NCBI RefSeq assembly: GCF_041154485.1
Contig: NZ_AP028669.1
Coordinates: 2,170,001-2,234,000 of the forward strand
Direction: 5' to 3'
Origin: Variovorax sp. V93
GTDB taxonomy: Bacteria > Pseudomonadota > Gammaproteobacteria > Burkholderiales > Burkholderiaceae_C
Length of the DNA: 64,000 nt
The first letter of the stretch is position 1; each line of letters starts with the position of its first letter. Position numbers and translations under genes: made by a program. The notes below the pieces were generated by a model. The model did no database searches and was not told the DNA's origin. It saw nothing but the letters and a program-made list of their open reading frames with translations. Below are positions 34,615-42,627 of this stretch, one piece after another.

Positions 34615-36261
34615 ATGGCCGAAGACTTCTCCTTCAATCCACGACATTCCGTGCCGCCGGCCGGCCCTGGCCTCTGGCGTGCGTCCTGGCTGCTGCTGCT
34701 CGGCCTGGCCCTGCTGTTGCTGGGCGGTTGCGCGGGGCTGCCGGCCGGGGTGGAGCGCAAGCCTTCGGTGGCCATCGCGGACGGGGCCGACACCATGCTG
34801 GGCCGCCTGGTGGCGGCGGCTTCGCCGCCGGGGCAGGGACTGAGCGGTTTCCGGCTGCTGCCGATGCCGCAGTATTCGCTGCATGCGCGCGTCGAGCTCG
34901 CGCGCCGCGCCCAGCGCTCGATCGACGTGCAGTACTACCTGGTGCAGAACGACGAAACCGGCCGCTACCTGCTGCGCACGCTGCGCGACGCGGCCGAGCG
35001 CGGCGTGCGCGTGCGCCTGCTGGTGGACGACCTCTACACCGCGGGCGCCGATCCGCTGTTCGCGGGCTTCGCGGCGCATCCGAACGTGGAGGTGCGCTTC
35101 TTCAATCCGTTTCCGGCCGGCCGCGGCCTGCTGGGCACGCGCTGGGCGGCATCGCTGCTCGACTTCGACCGCGTGCACCGCCGCATGCACAACAAGCTCT
35201 TCGTGGTGGACAACTCGATGGCGGTCATGGGCGGGCGCAACATCGCCAACGAATACTTCCTGCGCGATGGCGGCTCCAACTTCATCGACATCGATACGCT
35301 GGTGGCCGGCACGGTCGTGCCGCGGCTGTCGTCGCTGTTCGACATGTACTGGAACAGCCCGTACGTCTATCCGATCGAGTCGCTGGTCTCCAATGGCGGG
35401 GCCACGCCGCAGCAGCTGCGCGAGCGCTTCGAGCAGATGACCGCCGGACCGGACACGCTGCATCCCGATCCGCTGACCTCCACCGACCTGCTGGGCAACA
35501 ACGCGCTCGGCAAGGACCTGGGCGAGGGCGCACTGTCGCTCGTCTGGGCGCGCGCCGAAGCCTATGCCGACGCGCCCGCCAAGGCACTGGGACCCCCGGA
35601 AGCCCGCGGACTGCCGGCCGACGAATCGACCGACAGCGTGCTCTACAACGTGCGGCGCTACCTGCGCGGCGCGCAACAGGAGATCCTGCAGACCACGCCC
35701 TACCTGATTCCGGGCCGCGGCGGCATGGAGACGATCCGCCTCGTGCGGCAGCGCGGCGTGAGCTACACCATCGTCACCAATTCGCTGGCCGCCACCGACG
35801 AATCGCTGGTGCACATCGGCTACCGCCGCTACCGGCCCGAGATGCTGGGCCTGGGCGTGGAGCTCTACGAGCTGAGTCCCAAGCGCGTCGAGCAGACCAG
35901 GCGCTTCGGCATCTACGGCTCCGCGAGCGGACGGCTGCATGGAAAGTCGGCCGTGGTCGACCGCAGCATGGTGTTCATCGGCTCGATGAATTTCGATCCG
36001 CGCTCGATGCTGCACAACACCGAGATCGGCCTGTTCATCTTCAGCCCGCAGATTGCCCAGCAGCTCACCAGCCTGATCGGCTTCATCCGGCTGGACGGTG
36101 CCTACCAGCTGCAGCTGGGGCCGCGCGGCGGCATCGAATGGGTGAGCCCGGCGACGGGCGACGGCGCCGACACCATCCTGCATGTGGAGCCGGAAACGGA
36201 TTTCTGGTCGCGCTGGAAGCTGGAGCTATTCGCGCCGCTGGTGCCCGAGAGCCTGCTGTAG
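34615..36261 (+). CDS. Phospholipase D-like lipoprotein, cardiolipin synthase type
   Basis: The 548-aa protein has a signal with lipobox LLGGC (C39) after a hydrophobic stretch, so it is probably anchored in the membrane facing the periplasm. Two HKD motifs are complete: H192, K194, D199 in HNKLFVVD and H442, K444, D449 in HGKSAVVD, each followed by the GG(R/S)N-type Asn (MGGRNIANEYF, IGSMNFDPRS). This layout matches the ClsC/YmdC-like PLD group, which transfers phosphatidyl groups to make cardiolipin. The N-terminal 20 residues before the hydrophobic segment are unusually long for a lipoprotein signal, so an internal start cannot be excluded. It stands alone, convergent with the NlpD-like gene. 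Confidence 0.9.
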   Translation: MAEDFSFNPRHSVPPAGPGLWRASWLLLLGLALLLLGGCAGLPAGVERKPSVAIADGADTMLGRLVAAASPPGQGLSGFRLLPMPQYSLHARVELARRAQRSIDVQYYLVQNDETGRYLLRTLRDAAERGVRVRLLVDDLYTAGADPLFAGFAAHPNVEVRFFNPFPAGRGLLGTRWAASLLDFDRVHRRMHNKLFVVDNSMAVMGGRNIANEYFLRDGGSNFIDIDTLVAGTVVPRLSSLFDMYWNSPYVYPIESLVSNGGATPQQLRERFEQMTAGPDTLHPDPLTSTDLLGNNALGKDLGEGALSLVWARAEAYADAPAKALGPPEARGLPADESTDSVLYNVRRYLRGAQQEILQTTPYLIPGRGGMETIRLVRQRGVSYTIVTNSLAATDESLVHIGYRRYRPEMLGLGVELYELSPKRVEQTRRFGIYGSASGRLHGKSAVVDRSMVFIGSMNFDPRSMLHNTEIGLFIFSPQIAQQLTSLIGFIRLDGAYQLQLGPRGGIEWVSPATGDGADTILHVEPETDFWSRWKLELFAPLVPESLL

Positions 36262-36288
36262 GCCGCGCGTCGGCGGCCCGTGCAGGTG

Positions 36289-36792
36289 CTATTGCTGCAG
36301 GCGACCGCTCAAATAGGGCTCGGGGTCGACGGCGGTGCCGTTCTTGCGGATCTCGAAATGCAGCTTCACGCGGTCGGCTTCGCTCTTGCCCATTTCGGCG
36401 ATCTTCTGGCCTTGCCGGACCACCGCGTTTTCCTTCACGAGGATGGTCTGCGCATGGGCGTAGGCGGTAAGAAAAGTCTCGTTGTGCTTGATGATGACCA
36501 TGTTGCCGTAGCTGCGCAGCTCGCCGCCCACGTACACCACGCGGCCGTCCGCCGAGGCCACGATGGGGTCGCCCAGGTTGCCGGCAATGTCGAGCCCCTT
36601 GTTGCGCACGCCGTCGAAGCGGGCAATGGTGGTGCCGGCGGCGGGCCGGATGAACATGGCCTGGGGCTGCTGCACGGGCGGCGGAATGGTCACGCCGGGC
36701 CGCGCCGGCGGCTGCGGCGTGGTGCAGGCGGCCAGGCCGGCGGCCAGCAGAAGCGCGGCGCCGGTACGAAAGGCAAAAGTCTGGAGGTGCAT
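36289..36792 (-). CDS. NlpD-like lipoprotein with a degenerate LytM (M23) domain
   Basis: The 167-aa protein has a lipoprotein signal (lipobox LAAC, C23), a short Pro-rich linker (about 24-46) and one LytM domain. The domain lacks zinc ligands of active M23 peptidases: NKGLDIAG replaces H-x-G-x-D, and RLHFEI-type sequence appears as KLHFEIRKNG without the first His. This is the state seen in E. coli NlpD and EnvC, which do not cut peptidoglycan but activate amidases. Unlike NlpD it has no LysM domain. The palindromic element at 36856-37123 ends 64 bases upstream of the start codon and may affect expression. Confidence 0.88.
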   Translation of the reverse strand: MHLQTFAFRTGAALLLAAGLAACTTPQPPARPGVTIPPPVQQPQAMFIRPAAGTTIARFDGVRNKGLDIAGNLGDPIVASADGRVVYVGGELRSYGNMVIIKHNETFLTAYAHAQTILVKENAVVRQGQKIAEMGKSEADRVKLHFEIRKNGTAVDPEPYLSGRLQQ

Positions 36793-36855
36793 GGCTCTTT
36801 TGGAACGAATTCGTTGCTGAGGGTTCCCGCGGTCGGCGCGCCGGGCGAGCCACCT

Positions 36856-37123
36856 AGGGCCTGTTCACACTACTAACGGAGATCGCGTTGTTCGGCAAAG
36901 GGGCGGGCTGCAAGGCGCCTGTGCGCAGCAAGGCTCACGCCTTGCAAGCGCAGGCAACGCCGCAGACGGCCCCTTTGCCGAACAACCCGAAGGGAAGGCA
37001 TGCCAAAGCGGCCAACTCCGCGTTGCACTTCTTGCGTGTGCCGACGCACACGCGGCGGCGTGCGCCTTGATTTGTCCGCTTTGGCATGCCTTCGCGACTC
37101 CGTTAGTAGTGTGAACAGGCCCT
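36856..37123. repeat. Palindromic MITE-like element with 26-bp terminal inverted repeats
   Basis: A 268-base non-coding unit is bounded by perfect 26-bp inverted repeats at 36856-36881 and 37098-37123; the left copy begins AGGGCCTGTTCACACTAC. Inside are two perfect 18-bp inverted repeats, each around a smaller stem: 36887-36904 with 36969-36986 (GTTGTTCGGCAAAGGGGC type), and 36994-37011 with 37076-37093 (GAAGGCATGCCAAAGCGG type). The whole folds as a base stem with two long hairpins. There is no convincing open frame. No clear target-site duplication is visible. It lies between creA and the NlpD-like gene. The structure suits a miniature inverted-repeat element mobilised by a transposase encoded elsewhere, perhaps IS5-like judging from the end sequence; that is inference. 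Confidence 0.75.
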
Positions 37124-37155
37124 GCCCATGCTAGCAAACTCGGCCGGACCCGGAT

Positions 37156-37662
37156 CTACTTGAGCGGGATCGGCGTGCCGCGGTCGATCGGCACCGCCGT
37201 CACGCTGTTCTTCGGCGAACCTTCGATCAGCAGGTCGGAGTACGTGAGATAGACCAGCGTGTTGCGCCTGGCGTCGACCATGCGCACCACGCGCAGCCGC
37301 TTGAACAGGATCGACAGCCGCTCGCTGTAGACCTCTTCCCGCTTGGGCAGGGGCTGCGCGATGCTGACCGGCCCGACCTGGCGGCAGGCAATGGAGGCTT
37401 CGGACTTGTCTTCCGCAACACCGAAAGCGCCGGCCAGCCCGCCCGTCTTGGCGCGCGAGACGTAGCAGGTCACGCCATTCACCTTGGGGTCGTCGTAGGC
37501 CTCGACCACGATCTTGTGGTCAGGGCCGATGAGCTTGAACGCGGTGTCCACGTCGCCCACCGTTTCCGCATGCGAGGCCGAGGCCAGCGCAAGGCCCAGC
37601 AGCGCGATGCCGCATGCGAAGGCGCCGCGAAGGAGGAGGGGAGCGCGGGGGGCCTGGGTCAT
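37156..37662 (-). CDS. creA: CreA family protein
   Basis: The 168-aa protein has a signal peptide (about 1-32, cleavage after SHA) and the CreA domain: [20 protein letters not shown], then the conserved segment [20 protein letters not shown] and IACRQVGP. CreA is a periplasmic protein of unknown function found in many Proteobacteria. Two cysteines (in VTCYVS and IACRQV) may form a disulfide. The gene is 10 bases downstream of the NUDIX gene on the same strand, so they are probably cotranscribed. The palindromic element begins 33 bases after its stop. Confidence 0.92.
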   Translation of the reverse strand: MTQAPRAPLLLRGAFACGIALLGLALASASHAETVGDVDTAFKLIGPDHKIVVEAYDDPKVNGVTCYVSRAKTGGLAGAFGVAEDKSEASIACRQVGPVSIAQPLPKREEVYSERLSILFKRLRVVRMVDARRNTLVYLTYSDLLIEGSPKNSVTAVPIDRGTPIPLK

Positions 37663-37672
37663 GGGTGTTGTT

Positions 37673-38224
37673 TCAAACGATGCTGAGTTCGTGCACGCGG
37701 TCGAAGCTGCCGCGCCGCCGGTCCTCGAAGAAGTGTTCCAGCGCCTCGCGCACGGTGCGAAAGGCGATCTCTTCCCAGGGAATCTCTTCCTCGGTGAAAA
37801 GCCTGGCCTCGATGGTTTCGTGGCCGGGGTCGAAGCGGTCGTCGAGCAGGCGGGCGCGGTAGAACAGGTGCACCTGGCCCACCCGCACCACGCTGATCAC
37901 CGCGAACAGGCCCTGCATCTCGTAGTGGGCGCCGGCCTCTTCGTCGGTCTCGCGGGCCGCGCCCTGGGCCGCGGTTTCGCCCAGCTCCATGAAGCCCGCG
38001 GGCAGCGTCCACTTGCCCCAGCGCGGCTCGATGTTGCGCTTGCACAGCAGCACCTTGTCGCCGAGCACGGGAATGGTGCCCACCACGTTCAGCGGGTTCT
38101 CGTAGTGGATGGTGCTGCAGGCCGGGCAGACCGCTCGCTCCTTGGTGTCGCCGTCGTCGGGAACGCGGTAGACCACCGCGGTGCCGCAGTTCTTGCAGTG
38201 CTTGATGGGTACGCGCAGGATCAT
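37673..38224 (-). CDS. NUDIX hydrolase with N-terminal zinc ribbon
   Basis: The 183-aa protein starts [20 protein letters not shown]; cysteines 10, 13, 33 and 36 form a zinc ribbon. The NUDIX box follows at about 77-99 as [20 protein letters not shown] followed by AG, with the expected G-x5-E-x7-R-E-x2-E-E-x-G spacing. The combination is like NudC-type or ADP-ribose/NADH pyrophosphatases, which hydrolyse nucleoside diphosphate derivatives. E166-F-F-E-type C-terminal sequence adds nothing specific, so the substrate is open. It precedes creA and follows the FAH-family gene by 19 bases on the same strand. Confidence 0.9.
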   Translation of the reverse strand: MILRVPIKHCKNCGTAVVYRVPDDGDTKERAVCPACSTIHYENPLNVVGTIPVLGDKVLLCKRNIEPRWGKWTLPAGFMELGETAAQGAARETDEEAGAHYEMQGLFAVISVVRVGQVHLFYRARLLDDRFDPGHETIEARLFTEEEIPWEEIAFRTVREALEHFFEDRRRGSFDRVHELSIV

Positions 38225-38243
38225 GGAGCGGGAAACCGCGGCA

Positions 38244-38945
38244 TCAGGCGATCTTGATGGTGAGCTTCGGCAGGCCGGCCACTTCGCCCACCAGCGTGTC
38301 GCCCGCCACCACCGCCGCCACGCCTTCGGGCGTGCCGCTGTAGATCAGGTCGCCGGGCTGCAGCTCCCATGCGGCCGACAGGTGCTCGATGGTTTCGGCC
38401 ACGTTCCAGATCAGCTTGCTCACGGTGCTGCGCTGGCGGTCGGTGCCGTTGACCTGCAGCGAGATCTCGGCGTTCTCGGCGTCGCCGGCCTCGGCCACCG
38501 GCACGATCGGGCCGATGGGCGCGCTCTGCTCGAAGCCCTTGCCGATGTCCCAGGGGCGGCCCTGCTTCTTCATGTCGTTCTGCAGGTCGCGCCGCGTCAT
38601 GTCCAGGCCCACCGCATAGCCGTAGATGTGCTTGTGCGCATCGGCCGCCGCAATGTTCTTGCCGCCGGTGCCGATCGCCACCACGAGCTCGATCTCGTGG
38701 TGCAGGTTCTTGGTGAGCGTGGGGTAGGCCATGGCGCCGGTCTGGCCCGCATCGACCACCACCAGCGCGTCGGCCGGCTTCATGAAGAAGAAAGGCGGTT
38801 CGCGGCCGGTAAAACCCATTTCCTTGGCGTGATCCTCGTAGTTGCGGCCCACGCAGTAGATGCGGTGCACCGGAAAACGGGCGGCCTGGCCGACCACGGG
38901 GATCGAAACGGTCGCGGGCGGGGCGAAAACAAACTCGGAAGCCAT
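38244..38945 (-). CDS. Fumarylacetoacetate hydrolase family protein (possible fumarylpyruvate hydrolase)
   Basis: The 233-aa protein is the single-domain FAH type: IYCVGRNYEDHAKEMGF, then FFFMKPADAL, then metal-binding LHHEIELVVAIG, and C-terminal GDLIYSGTPEGVAAV. Such enzymes cut C-C bonds of acylpyruvates with Mg2+. The close pairing with a maleylacetoacetate isomerase-like gene, divergent by 88 bases, suggests the last two steps of gentisate breakdown (maleylpyruvate isomerisation, then fumarylpyruvate cleavage). Tyrosine breakdown is an alternative, but its FAH is larger. No gentisate dioxygenase is in the window, so the pathway is inferred. Confidence 0.85.
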   Translation of the reverse strand: MASEFVFAPPATVSIPVVGQAARFPVHRIYCVGRNYEDHAKEMGFTGREPPFFFMKPADALVVVDAGQTGAMAYPTLTKNLHHEIELVVAIGTGGKNIAAADAHKHIYGYAVGLDMTRRDLQNDMKKQGRPWDIGKGFEQSAPIGPIVPVAEAGDAENAEISLQVNGTDRQRSTVSKLIWNVAETIEHLSAAWELQPGDLIYSGTPEGVAAVVAGDTLVGEVAGLPKLTIKIA

Positions 38946-39033
38946 TGCGTCTGTCCTTTTCAGCGGAACGGAGAAAAAACGGCAGTGTGCCAGAGGCAGG
39001 CGCGGGCTGCCGGTGCGGCGCTATGCTTGCGGG

Positions 39034-39675
39034 ATGATGAAGCTGCACAACTACTTCCGATCGTCCGCCTCGTTCCGCGTGCGCATCGCGCTCCACCTGA
39101 AGGGCCTGGAGTTCGACTACATCCCGGTGCACATCGCCCGCGGCGAGCACCGCACGGGACCGTTCTCGGCCATTTCGGCCGACATGCTGGTGCCGCTGCT
39201 CGAAGACGAGGGCGAGCGCTTCTCGCAGTCGATGGCCATCATCGAATACCTGGACGAGACCTATCCCGAGCCGGCGCTGCTGCCGCACGATCCGGTGGGC
39301 CGCGCCCATGTGCGCGCACTCGCGGACTCCATCGCCTGCGAGATCCATCCGCTCAACAACCTGCGCGTGCTCAAGTACCTGGTGAAGGAACTCAAGCTCG
39401 ACGACGAGGCCAAGAACGCCTGGTACCGCCACTGGGTGCGCGAAGGCATGCTGGCCTTCGAGCGCCAGCTCGCCCAGCATCCAGGCGGCCGCTTCTGCTA
39501 TGGCGACACGCCCACGCTGGCCGACTGCTGCCTGGTGCCGCAGATCTTCAACGGCCGCCGCTTCGACTGCGACTTCAGCGGGCTGCCGCGCACCATGGCC
39601 GCCTTCGAGGCCTGCATGGAGCTCGACGCCTTCCAGCGCGCCCAGCCTTCGCAGTGCCCCGACGCGGAAGCCTGA
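39034..39675 (+). CDS. maiA: Maleylacetoacetate/maleylpyruvate isomerase (zeta-class GST)
   Basis: The 213-aa protein has the GST fold of zeta-class enzymes: MKLHNYFRSSASFRVRIAL gives the SS-x-x-(F/Y)RVR glutathione-binding motif, followed by SQSMAIIEYLDETYPEP, and a helical domain with CEIHPLNNLRVLKYL and TLADCCLVPQIFN. It uses glutathione to turn cis to trans double bonds in maleylacetoacetate or maleylpyruvate. The usual NPQGLVP segment before the cis-Pro is replaced by ISADMLVPLLED, which may reflect a different substrate. ATG 39034 is used; the next codon is also ATG. It is divergent from the FAH-family gene and upstream of pgeF by 14 bases. Confidence 0.9.
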   Translation: MMKLHNYFRSSASFRVRIALHLKGLEFDYIPVHIARGEHRTGPFSAISADMLVPLLEDEGERFSQSMAIIEYLDETYPEPALLPHDPVGRAHVRALADSIACEIHPLNNLRVLKYLVKELKLDDEAKNAWYRHWVREGMLAFERQLAQHPGGRFCYGDTPTLADCCLVPQIFNGRRFDCDFSGLPRTMAAFEACMELDAFQRAQPSQCPDAEA

Positions 39676-39689
39676 GCGAGCCCGCCGCC

Positions 39690-40457
39690 ATGGAAGACGC
39701 GCACTGGCTCGTGCCCCGCTGGCCGGCGCCGCCCAACGTGCGGGCCGTGTGCACCACGCGCCACGGCGGTGTTTCGCAGGGCCGCTACCAGAGCCTCAAC
39801 CTTGGCGACCACGTGGGCGACCTGGCCGCCCACGTTGCCGAAAACCGCCATCGCCTGGCGCAGGCCATCGGCGGCGCGCGCCCGGTCTTCCTGCAGCAGG
39901 TGCACGGCACAGGACTCGTGGCGCTCGATGCCGAAGCCGGCATCGTGGGCGATGGCACGCCGGCCGACGCCTGCACCGCCACGGCCGTCGGCGTGGCATG
40001 CACGATCATGGTGGCCGACTGCCTGCCCGTGCTCTTCACCGACGAATCGGGCCAGCGGGTGGCAGCCGCGCATGCCGGCTGGCGCGGCCTGGCCGGCGGC
40101 GTGCTCGAGGCGGCGGTCCGCTGCTTCGAGCCCGCGCAGGCGGCCGGCAAGGTCATGGCCTGGCTCGGCCCCTGCATCGGCCCCCGGGCCTTCGAGGTCG
40201 GGCCCGAGGTCAAGGCCACGTTCGAGGCGCATGCGAGCGAGGCCGCACGCTGCTTCCGGCCCGCGCCGGCGCCCGGCAAATGGCTGGCCGATCTTCCCGC
40301 GCTCGCGCGCCAGCGCCTCTGCGCGGCCGGCGTGGCGTCGGTGCACGGCAACGACGGCAGCGACGCGTGGTGCACCGTCGCCAACCCGTCACGGTTCTTT
40401 TCGCACCGGCGGGACGGGGTCAGCGGGCGTTTCGCCGCGCTGGTCTGGAAGGTCTGA
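39690..40457 (+). CDS. pgeF: Peptidoglycan editing factor / laccase-domain protein
   Basis: PgeF (YfiH) corrects cell-wall precursors by hydrolysing UDP-MurNAc-L-Ser species and was earlier described as a polyphenol oxidase-like laccase-domain protein. The 255-aa protein has the family ligands H72 in FLQQVHGTG, C111 in VADCLPVLF and H128 in AAAHAGWRGLAGG. It starts 14 bases after maiA at an ATG without a strong ribosome binding site. Its last 69 bases overlap the end of the convergent membrane protein gene at 40389, which is unusual for two conserved genes. It lies upstream of phaC, a linkage common in Burkholderiales. Confidence 0.93.
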   Translation: MEDAHWLVPRWPAPPNVRAVCTTRHGGVSQGRYQSLNLGDHVGDLAAHVAENRHRLAQAIGGARPVFLQQVHGTGLVALDAEAGIVGDGTPADACTATAVGVACTIMVADCLPVLFTDESGQRVAAAHAGWRGLAGGVLEAAVRCFEPAQAAGKVMAWLGPCIGPRAFEVGPEVKATFEAHASEAARCFRPAPAPGKWLADLPALARQRLCAAGVASVHGNDGSDAWCTVANPSRFFSHRRDGVSGRFAALVWKV

Positions 40458-40787
40458 GTCCGTACCTGCCGCCGCGGCCGCCTCGCTTGCGGCGCGGCGC
40501 GCTTCTTCCTGCGCCTTTTCCTCGCGCTGCCTGATCGCGCGGCGCCGCCCGGGGGTGCCCATCAGGTAAACCACCAGTGCGACAGGCGCCAATCCGTACA
40601 AAAGAAATGTGAAGATGGCACCCAATACGGTGCCCGTGGTGTTGGTGGCTTCGGCCACGGCCATCATCAGGGCAACGTAGAGCCAGCCAATCACGATCAG
40701 GTGGATAAACACAAGAAGTTTCAGTCGGTAAGTGAGCGGGGAGCGTTGTGGGCGCCTTGCGAAATGCAGGATACTCAAAATACGCAA
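40389..40787 (-). CDS. Small membrane protein with charged C-terminal tail (132 aa)
   Basis: The protein starts MRILSILHFARRPQRSPLTY and has two TM helices, about residues 22-45 (LKLLVFIHLIVIGWLYVALMM) and 56-79 (VLGAIFTFLLYGLAPVALVVY), then a charged cytoplasmic-type tail (RRRAIRQREEKAQEEARRAA) and a Pro-rich end. No family is recognised. The 69-base 3' overlap with pgeF codes the disordered tail, so the two can coexist. The start lies 36 bases from phaC, divergent, so both promoters share this short region. Confidence 0.7.
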   Translation of the reverse strand: MRILSILHFARRPQRSPLTYRLKLLVFIHLIVIGWLYVALMMAVAEATNTTGTVLGAIFTFLLYGLAPVALVVYLMGTPGRRRAIRQREEKAQEEARRAASEAAAAAGTDSDLPDQRGETPADPVPPVRKEP

Positions 40788-40822
40788 GCCATCCGTACCG
40801 ATTCAGGCGAGGACCAGGAGAC

Positions 40823-42577
40823 ATGATGAAGCAACAAGCCACGGGGGCCGATGCGTTCGCGCCCTTCCAGCAGGCTCTTTCAGAGGGATGGACCCAGGCG
40901 CTGGAATCGCTCCAGCAGTCCGCCGTACAGGGGGCCTCGGCCTTCAACGGCGGGGGCACGCCACTGTGGCAATTGCCGCCGGGGGCGAAGCTGCCTGAAT
41001 TGCCGAAAGTCTCCATTGCGCCCGAAAAGCTGCAATCCATCCAGCAGCAGTACATGGCCGAAGCCACCGAGCTCTGGCGCCGCGGCCTCGATGCCAGGCC
41101 CGAGGGCGACAGGCGCTTTGCCGGCGAAGCCTGGGGCAGCAATCCGCTCGCGGCCTTTTCGGCGGCGGTCTACCTGCTCAACGGCCGCACCCTGCTCAGC
41201 ATGGCCGAGGCCATCGACGCCGACGAAAAGACCAAGGCGCGCATGCGCTTCGCGGTCGAGCAGTGGATGGCGGCGGCGTCGCCCAGCAATTCGCTCGCCT
41301 TCAATGCCGAGGCACAGAAAAAGGCCATCGACACGCAGGGCGAGAGCATCGCCAAGGGCATCCAGAACCTGCTGCACGACATGAAGCAGGGCCACCTCAG
41401 CATGACCGACGAAAGCGCCTTCGAAGTGGGGCGCAACGTGGCCACCACCGAGGGCGCCGTGGTGTTCGAGAACGAGCTGTTCCAGCTGCTCGAATACAAG
41501 CCGCTCACGGCCAAGGTGTACGAACGGCCGTTCCTGCTGGTGCCGCCGTGCATCAACAAGTTCTACATCCTCGACCTGCAGCCCGAGAACTCGCTGATCC
41601 GCTATGCCAACGAGCAGGGCCACCGCGTGTTCGTGGTGAGCTGGCGCAACCCCGACGAGTCGCTGGCCAACGCCACCTGGGACGACTACATCGAGAACGC
41701 CGCCATCAAGGCGATCCACCTCGTGCAGGAGATCGGCGGCAGCAAGCAGATCAACGCGCTGGGCTTCTGCGTGGGCGGCACCATCCTGAGCACCGCGCTG
41801 GCCGTGCTCGCGGCGCGCGGCGAAAAGCCGGCCGCCTCGGTCACGCTGCTCACCACCTTTCTCGACTTCAGCGACACCGGCATCCTCGACATCTTCGTCG
41901 ACGAGGCGATGGTGGCGTACCGCGAAATGCAGCTGGGCAAGGGCGGCCTGCTGCCGGGCATGGACCTGGCCTCGACCTTCAGCTTCCTGCGGCCCAACGA
42001 CCTGGTCTGGAACTACGTGGTCGGCAACTACCTGAAGGGCGAAACCCCGCCGCCCTTCGACCTGCTCTACTGGAACAGCGACGCCACCAACCTGCCGGGC
42101 CCGTTCTATGCCTGGTACCTGCGCAACACGTACCACGAGAACAAGCTCGCCAAGCCCAATGCGCTCACGGTCTGCGGCGAGAAAATCGACCTCGGAAAGA
42201 TCGACATCCCGGCCTACATCTACGGCTCGCGCGAAGACCACATCGTGCCGATCGGCGGCGCCTATGCGTCCACGCAGCTGCTGCCGGGCAAGAAGCGCTT
42301 CGTCATGGGCGCCTCCGGCCACATCGCAGGCGTGATCAACCCGCCCGCCAAGAAAAAGCGCAGCCACTGGATACGCGAAGACGGCAAATTCCCCAAGACC
42401 CATGCCGAATGGCTGGCCGGCGCCACCGAGCACCCCGGCAGCTGGTGGACCGACTGGGCCCAATGGCTCAAGGGCCATGCGGGCAAGCAGGTTTTGGCGC
42501 CCAAGGCCTACGGCAACGGCAAGGCCTACAAGGCGATCGAGCCGGCGCCCGGACGCTACGTCAAGGCAAGAGCCTGA
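40823..42577 (+). CDS. phaC: Class I poly(3-hydroxyalkanoate) synthase
   Basis: PhaC polymerises (R)-3-hydroxyacyl-CoA into PHA granules. The 584-aa protein has the class I layout with an N-terminal domain of about 200 residues and an alpha/beta-hydrolase-like catalytic domain with nucleophile C316 in GFCVGGTI, D472 in SREDHIVP and H500 in GASGHIAG. Other family segments are NKFYILDLQPENS and VFVVSWRNPD. Start at ATG 40823 follows a CCAGGAGAC ribosome binding site; a second ATG is adjacent. phaA follows after 50 bases, so phaCA form an operon. phaB is 7.3 kb away, beyond the C5-diacid operon. Confidence 0.96.
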   Translation: MMKQQATGADAFAPFQQALSEGWTQALESLQQSAVQGASAFNGGGTPLWQLPPGAKLPELPKVSIAPEKLQSIQQQYMAEATELWRRGLDARPEGDRRFAGEAWGSNPLAAFSAAVYLLNGRTLLSMAEAIDADEKTKARMRFAVEQWMAAASPSNSLAFNAEAQKKAIDTQGESIAKGIQNLLHDMKQGHLSMTDESAFEVGRNVATTEGAVVFENELFQLLEYKPLTAKVYERPFLLVPPCINKFYILDLQPENSLIRYANEQGHRVFVVSWRNPDESLANATWDDYIENAAIKAIHLVQEIGGSKQINALGFCVGGTILSTALAVLAARGEKPAASVTLLTTFLDFSDTGILDIFVDEAMVAYREMQLGKGGLLPGMDLASTFSFLRPNDLVWNYVVGNYLKGETPPPFDLLYWNSDATNLPGPFYAWYLRNTYHENKLAKPNALTVCGEKIDLGKIDIPAYIYGSREDHIVPIGGAYASTQLLPGKKRFVMGASGHIAGVINPPAKKKRSHWIREDGKFPKTHAEWLAGATEHPGSWWTDWAQWLKGHAGKQVLAPKAYGNGKAYKAIEPAPGRYVKARA

Positions 42578-42627
42578 TCCCCGATCCTTCACAACCCTGA
42601 CTTCAAATCACTTCAACGGAGAACCTC

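Noticed and set aside
36888..37070. 60-codon frame inside the palindromic element
   Set aside because: It starts at TTG within a repeat arm with no ribosome binding site and its sequence simply reads through the hairpins; no transposase-like motif.
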